In this document: in pieces, positions 60,223 to 64,000 of the stretch
How the letters are laid out: every line of letters begins with the position of its first letter
How positions within the stretch are numbered: the first letter of the stretch is position 1
NCBI GenBank assembly: GCA_037044955.1
Contig: JBAOHX010000004.1
Location: 434,001 to 498,000 of the forward strand
Length of the DNA stretch: 64,000 nt
Source: JAJXWB01 sp037044955
GTDB taxonomy: Bacteria; Pseudomonadota; Alphaproteobacteria; Rhizobiales; Beijerinckiaceae
Direction: 5' to 3'
Made by a program: the position numbers and the translations under genes
Notes under the pieces: generated by a model
Seen by the model: the letters and a program-made list of their open reading frames with translations, nothing else
What the model was told of the DNA's origin: nothing
The model's database searches: none

Positions 60223-60852
60223 ATGAAGAAGACGCTTTACACGCTCGCCCTCGTCGCCCTCGCGACGCCAGCGCTTGCCGCCGACACCAACTGGGGCGCG
60301 GGCGCCGACGACGCGGCCTTTCAGGCGATGCTCAAGTCGGGCTTCCGCGAGAAAGGCATCGCCAAGCTCGCGCGCCTCGATCAGGACGCGGCGCAGGCCT
60401 TCTGCTCCGACCCGCTGCACGCCGGCGACAAGGATTCCGTCAAGCAGCGCGAGAAGATCGAAGCCGACAACATGGCGACGATCAAATGGCCGAGCGACGG
60501 CAAGTGGCTGGGAGACTGGAAGGAAGGCGAGAAGGTCGCCCAGAGCGGTCGCGGCCTGACCTCCACCGACAAGGCCGGCGACGTCAACGGCGGCAATTGC
60601 TACAATTGCCATCAGCTTTCGCCGAAGGAGATTTCCTACGGCACGATCGGCCCGAGCCTGCTGCACTATGGCAAGCTGCGCGGCGCGAACGACGAGACGC
60701 TGCGCTACACCTGGGGCCGCATCTACAACGCCAAGGCCTACAACGCCTGCTCCAACATGCCGCGCGCCGGCCATATGGGCATCATCACGGAACAGCAGAT
60801 CAAGGACCTCATGGCCCTGCTGCTCGACCCGCAATCGCCCGTCAACCAGTAA
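60223..60852 (+). CDS. soxX: L-cysteine S-thiosulfotransferase subunit SoxX
   Basis: 209-residue monoheme cytochrome c with a Sec signal (MKKTLYTLALVALATPALA). The heme site is CYNCH near residue 127, and the axial Met is probably in CSNMPRAGHMG. It is longer than the shortest SoxX proteins because of an N-terminal helical extension containing one Cys (FCSDPLH). It is the partner of the SoxA encoded 10 bases upstream. Confidence 0.95.
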   Translation: MKKTLYTLALVALATPALAADTNWGAGADDAAFQAMLKSGFREKGIAKLARLDQDAAQAFCSDPLHAGDKDSVKQREKIEADNMATIKWPSDGKWLGDWKEGEKVAQSGRGLTSTDKAGDVNGGNCYNCHQLSPKEISYGTIGPSLLHYGKLRGANDETLRYTWGRIYNAKAYNACSNMPRAGHMGIITEQQIKDLMALLLDPQSPVNQ

Positions 60853-60871
60853 GCCCAGAAAGAGCAGTCCC

Positions 60872-62593
60872 GTGAACCGTCGTGAATTTCTGAATGTGCT
60901 CGCCGCCGCCGGCGTATCCGGCATGGCGCCGACGGCGAGCTTTGCGCAGGCGGAAAGAAACGCCGAGCAGGTCTACGATGCGCCGGCCTTCGGCAACGTG
61001 TCGCTTCTGCACATCACCGACTGCCACGCGCAATTGCTGCCGATCTGGTTCCGCGAGCCGAACGTCAATCTCGGCGTCGCCGGCATGATGGGCAAGGCGC
61101 CGCATGTCGTCGGCCAGCAGTTTCTCAAGCACTTCGAAATTGCGGCGGACCCGCGCCTCGCCCACGCCTTCACCTATCTCGACTTCGAGCGCTATGCCGG
61201 CGTCTATGGCAAGGTCGGCGGCTTCGCGCATCTGGCGACCCTGGTGAAGCGCATCAAGGCCAACCGCCCCGGCGCGCTGCTGCTCGACGGCGGCGACACG
61301 TGGCAGGGCTCCGGCGTCGCGATGTGGACCAAGGGCCAGGACATGGTCGACGCCGCCAAGGCGCTCGGCGTCGACCTGATGACGCTGCACTGGGAATGCA
61401 CCTACGGCCAGGAGCGCGTGGAGGAGGTCGCCAAGAGCGATTTCGCCGGCAAGATCGAGATCGTCGCGCAGAACATCAAGACCGCCGATTTCGGCGACGC
61501 CGTGTTCAAGCCCTATTCGATGCGCAACGTGAACGGCGTGAAGGTCGCCATCATCGGGCAGGCGTTTCCCTACACGCCCATCGCCAACCCGCGCTACATG
61601 GTCGCCGACTGGACCTTCGGCATCCAGGAAGAGAACATGCAGAAGACCGTCGACGCCGCGCGCGCCGACGGCGCGCAGGTCGTCGTCGTGCTCTCGCACA
61701 ACGGCATGGATGTCGATCTCAAGATGGCGTCGCGCGTTTCCGGCGTCGATGCGATCTTCGGCGGCCACACGCATGACGGCATGCCGCGCCCGACGCTCGT
61801 CGCCAACCCCGGCGGCAAGACGCTCGTCATGAACGCCGGCTCGAACGGCAAGTTTCTCGGCGTGCTCGATCTCGACGTGAAGAACGGCAAGGTCGCCGAC
61901 TTCCGCTACAAGCTGCTGCCGGTCTTCGCCAATCTGCTGCCGGCCGACCCGACGATGCAGGCGCTGATCCAGAAGGCGCGCGCGCCCTTCGAGGCGAAGC
62001 TCAACGAGAAGCTCGCGGTCAGCGAAGGGCTCCTTTACCGCCGCGGCAATTTCAACGGCAGCTTCGACCAGCTCATTCTCGATGCGCTGATCCAGGAAAA
62101 GAACGCCGAGATCGCCTTCTCGCCGGGCTTCCGCTGGGGCACGACGATCCTGCCGGGCGAAGCGATCACGATGGAGAACGTGCTCGACCAGACGGCCATC
62201 ACTTATCCCTACGTGACGCTGACCGAGATGACCGGCGCGCAGATCAAGGAAATCCTGGAAGACGTCTGCGACAATCTCTTCAATCCTGATCCGTATTACC
62301 AGCAGGGCGGCGACATGGTGCGCGTCGGCGGCATGACCTATGCCTGCGATCCGACCGCCGCGATGGGCGCACGCATCGACCAGATGACGCTGAACGGCAA
62401 GGCGATCGAGGCGGGCAGGAGCTACAAGGTCGCCGGTTGGGCGCCTGTCGCCGAAGCCGCGAAGGATGCCGGCGGCGAGCCGATCTGGGATCTGGTCGGG
62501 CGCAATCTGCGCGCGAAGAAGTCTGTGAAGTCGCCTGTCCTGAACCTGCCGACGCTCAAGAACGTCGCCGGCAATCCCGGCATGGCCGCCTGA
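60872..62593 (+). CDS. soxB: Thiosulfohydrolase SoxB
   Basis: 573-residue periplasmic dimanganese enzyme that hydrolyses the terminal sulfone of SoxY-bound thiosulfate to sulfate. It has a twin-arginine start (NRREFLNVLAAAG), the metallophosphoesterase ligands DCHAQLLP, DGGDTWQGSG and GGHTHDG, and a 5'-nucleotidase-like C-terminal domain. The start is a GTG at 60872, 19 bases after soxX; no ATG fits before the Tat motif. Confidence 0.96.
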   Translation: MNRREFLNVLAAAGVSGMAPTASFAQAERNAEQVYDAPAFGNVSLLHITDCHAQLLPIWFREPNVNLGVAGMMGKAPHVVGQQFLKHFEIAADPRLAHAFTYLDFERYAGVYGKVGGFAHLATLVKRIKANRPGALLLDGGDTWQGSGVAMWTKGQDMVDAAKALGVDLMTLHWECTYGQERVEEVAKSDFAGKIEIVAQNIKTADFGDAVFKPYSMRNVNGVKVAIIGQAFPYTPIANPRYMVADWTFGIQEENMQKTVDAARADGAQVVVVLSHNGMDVDLKMASRVSGVDAIFGGHTHDGMPRPTLVANPGGKTLVMNAGSNGKFLGVLDLDVKNGKVADFRYKLLPVFANLLPADPTMQALIQKARAPFEAKLNEKLAVSEGLLYRRGNFNGSFDQLILDALIQEKNAEIAFSPGFRWGTTILPGEAITMENVLDQTAITYPYVTLTEMTGAQIKEILEDVCDNLFNPDPYYQQGGDMVRVGGMTYACDPTAAMGARIDQMTLNGKAIEAGRSYKVAGWAPVAEAAKDAGGEPIWDLVGRNLRAKKSVKSPVLNLPTLKNVAGNPGMAA

Positions 62594-62614
62594 AGACATA
62601 ACGAGGAGGAAAAC

Positions 62615-63049
62615 ATGCACGCTCTACGCCATGCGTTTCAGCGGATCGCGCTCGCGCTTCTCCTCCTTGTCGGCGCGTCGCCGGCGTTTGCCGGCGACAA
62701 GGTCGTCTATCACTTCGACAATGCGGCCGAGCAGGGGCTGAAGGGATTGCGCAACATCCGCAATCACCTCGACGTCGCGCCCGATACGAAGATCGTCGTC
62801 GTCGCGCATGCCGACGGCATCGACTTCCTGTTCGACGGCGCCAAGGATCCCAAGGGCGGCGTGGAATATGCGCCTCTGATCTCGGGCCTCAAGGCCGCGG
62901 GCGTGACCTTCGAGGTTTGCGAGATCACGATGAAGCGCCGCAACATCGCCAAGGACAAGTTCGTGATGGACGCCGACTTCACGCCGTCGGGCGTCGTGCG
63001 CATCGCGCAACTCCAGGCGCGCGAACACTACGCCTACATCAAGCCCTGA
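62615..63049 (+). CDS. Exported DsrE/DsrF-like protein
   Basis: 144 residues with a Sec signal peptide ending ASPAFA. The mature part has the DsrE-like fold pattern KVVYHFDNAAEQGLKGLRN, KIVVVAHADGIDFL and a Cys in FEVCEITMKRR. Related periplasmic DsrE-like proteins are found beside sox genes and may bind or pass sulfane sulfur; this is inference. Its stop overlaps the next start by one base (TGATG), and an AGGAGG-type site precedes its own ATG. Confidence 0.85.
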   Translation: MHALRHAFQRIALALLLLVGASPAFAGDKVVYHFDNAAEQGLKGLRNIRNHLDVAPDTKIVVVAHADGIDFLFDGAKDPKGGVEYAPLISGLKAAGVTFEVCEITMKRRNIAKDKFVMDADFTPSGVVRIAQLQAREHYAYIKP

Positions 63050-64000
63050 TGCTCGAACGGCTGATCGATACGCTCGGGGACCAATGGGTCCTCGCTCTCG
63101 GCGGCCTGGTTGTCGGCGTCCTGTTCGGCGCCTTCGCGCAATATTCCCGCTTCTGCCTTCGCGCCGCGACGCTCGAGATCGCGCATGGCGTTCTCGGCGA
63201 ACGCATGGCGATCTGGCTCTTCACTTTCTCCACCGCCCTGATCGTGACGCAGGCGCTGATCCTGCTCGACCTGTTCGACACCGGCGCGGTGCGCCAGCTC
63301 AACAACACCGGCAGCCTGTCCGGCGCCATCATCGGCGGCCTGATGTTCGGCTGCGGCATGACGCTGACGCGCGCCTGCGGCAGCCGGATGCTCGTTCTCT
63401 CGGCGACAGGCAATCTGCGCGCGCTTCTGTCGGGGCTCGTCTTCGCCGTCGTCGCGCAAATGTCGCGCGATGGCCTGCTTTCGCCCGCGCGCGCGGCCAT
63501 CAACGGCTGGTGGACGATCGACAGTTCGGCGCGCGATCTCCTTGCGCTCTTTCGTATCGGCAATGTCGGCGGCCTCGCGTTCGCGCTCCTCTGGCTGGTC
63601 GCGGGCGCCGCCATCGCCATGCGCTCGAAGACGCGGATTTCCTATGCTGTTGCGGCCGTCGGCGTCGGCCTGATGGTCGGCGCGGCCTGGTGGTTCAATT
63701 TCCACATGGCTTCCGTCTCCTTTGAAATGGCGCCTGTCCATTCCATCAGCTTCACCTCGCCATCCGCCGATACGCTGATGTACGTGCTCGCGCCGCCCGG
63801 CTCGAAAGTGACGTTCGATCTCGGATTGATCCCCGGCGTGTTCCTCGGCGCCTTCATCTCCGGCGCGTTCAACGGCGATCTGAAACTCGAAGGCTTCCAC
63901 GACGGCTCCTCCATGCGCCGCTACATCGCCGGCGGTTGCCTCATGGGCTTCGGCGGCGTCCTTGCCGGGGGCTGCGCGGTCGGCGCAGGCGTTTCCGGCG
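63049..64000 (+). CDS. YeeE/YedE family membrane transporter (3' end outside window)
   Basis: 317 codons are visible and the frame is open to the window end. The protein is polytopic (about eight helices so far) with family motifs FGAFAQYSRFCLRAA, FGCGMTLTRACGSRMLVL and GGCLMGFGGVLAGGCAVGAG. The conserved Cys residues in the pore of YeeE (TsuA) relay thiosulfate by hydrogen bonds. Position directly after soxB and the DsrE-like gene supports import or shuttling of thiosulfate or another sulfur species. Start ATGCTCGAACGG overlaps the DsrE-like stop. Confidence 0.9.
   Translation, partial: MLERLIDTLGDQWVLALGGLVVGVLFGAFAQYSRFCLRAATLEIAHGVLGERMAIWLFTFSTALIVTQALILLDLFDTGAVRQLNNTGSLSGAIIGGLMFGCGMTLTRACGSRMLVLSATGNLRALLSGLVFAVVAQMSRDGLLSPARAAINGWWTIDSSARDLLALFRIGNVGGLAFALLWLVAGAAIAMRSKTRISYAVAAVGVGLMVGAAWWFNFHMASVSFEMAPVHSISFTSPSADTLMYVLAPPGSKVTFDLGLIPGVFLGAFISGAFNGDLKLEGFHDGSSMRRYIAGGCLMGFGGVLAGGCAVGAGVSG

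Overview
This GC-rich window comes from an alphaproteobacterium, most likely of the order Hyphomicrobiales (Rhizobiales) and perhaps near Beijerinckiaceae/Methylocystaceae. The family placement is inference; no rRNA or phylogenetic marker search was possible. The evidence is tig-clpP-clpX-lon-hupB synteny, a nuoA-N operon followed by birA, rnj, mce and a DUF1467 gene, and several intergenic palindrome families typical of that order.

Layout. (1) 1-3241: a catabolic block with a 2-keto-4-pentenoate hydratase-type gene (cut by the window edge) translationally coupled to a Baeyer-Villiger monooxygenase. A MetE-C-like methyltransferase is divergent to them, and a palindromic operator lies between. 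(2) 3242-9220: a gene-poor stretch with folded repeats, a bifunctional NAD(P)HX repair enzyme, an AlgI-like membrane O-acyltransferase with an SGNH-like partner, and a DUF502 membrane protein. (3) 9227-20009: mfd, sdhE, recG, a flippase-like membrane protein, a multicopper-oxidase-fold protein that seems to have lost its copper ligands, and an M3 oligopeptidase. (4) 20191-28998: tRNA-Leu, then the proteostasis block tig, clpP, clpX, lon and hupB, with clear intrinsic terminators and one inserted convergent membrane-protein gene. (5) 29084-31489: a small GIY-YIG nuclease gene framed by a perfect 35-bp inverted repeat, a DUF2161 gene, tRNA-Val, a ClpP-like exported protein and tRNA-Asp. (6) 31539-46987: an SDR gene and the complete 14-gene complex I operon, with one extra small two-helix membrane ORF between nuoD and nuoE. 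(7) 47043-53344: birA, rnj, mce, DUF1467, tRNA-Lys, an MFS exporter and a malate/lactate dehydrogenase-family gene. (8) 53518-64000: a thiosulfate-oxidation locus. A TtrS-like sensor kinase and a FixJ/TtrR-like response regulator lead into soxC-D-Y-Z-A-X-B, a DsrE-like exported protein and a YeeE/YedE transporter cut by the window end.

Functionally, the Sox proteins would oxidise thiosulfate in the periplasm and feed electrons to cytochrome c; complex I couples NADH oxidation to proton pumping. The presence of soxCD implies complete oxidation to sulfate without sulfur globules.

Quality note: twelve single-base indels (eleven insertions, one deletion) break otherwise intact genes, among them tig, nuoB and recG (twice). 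All twelve lie before position 33,310 and none after it. In each gene, correcting the indel(s) gives a length divisible by three and a normal family protein. I therefore annotate these as intact genes with probable sequence errors, not as pseudogenes.
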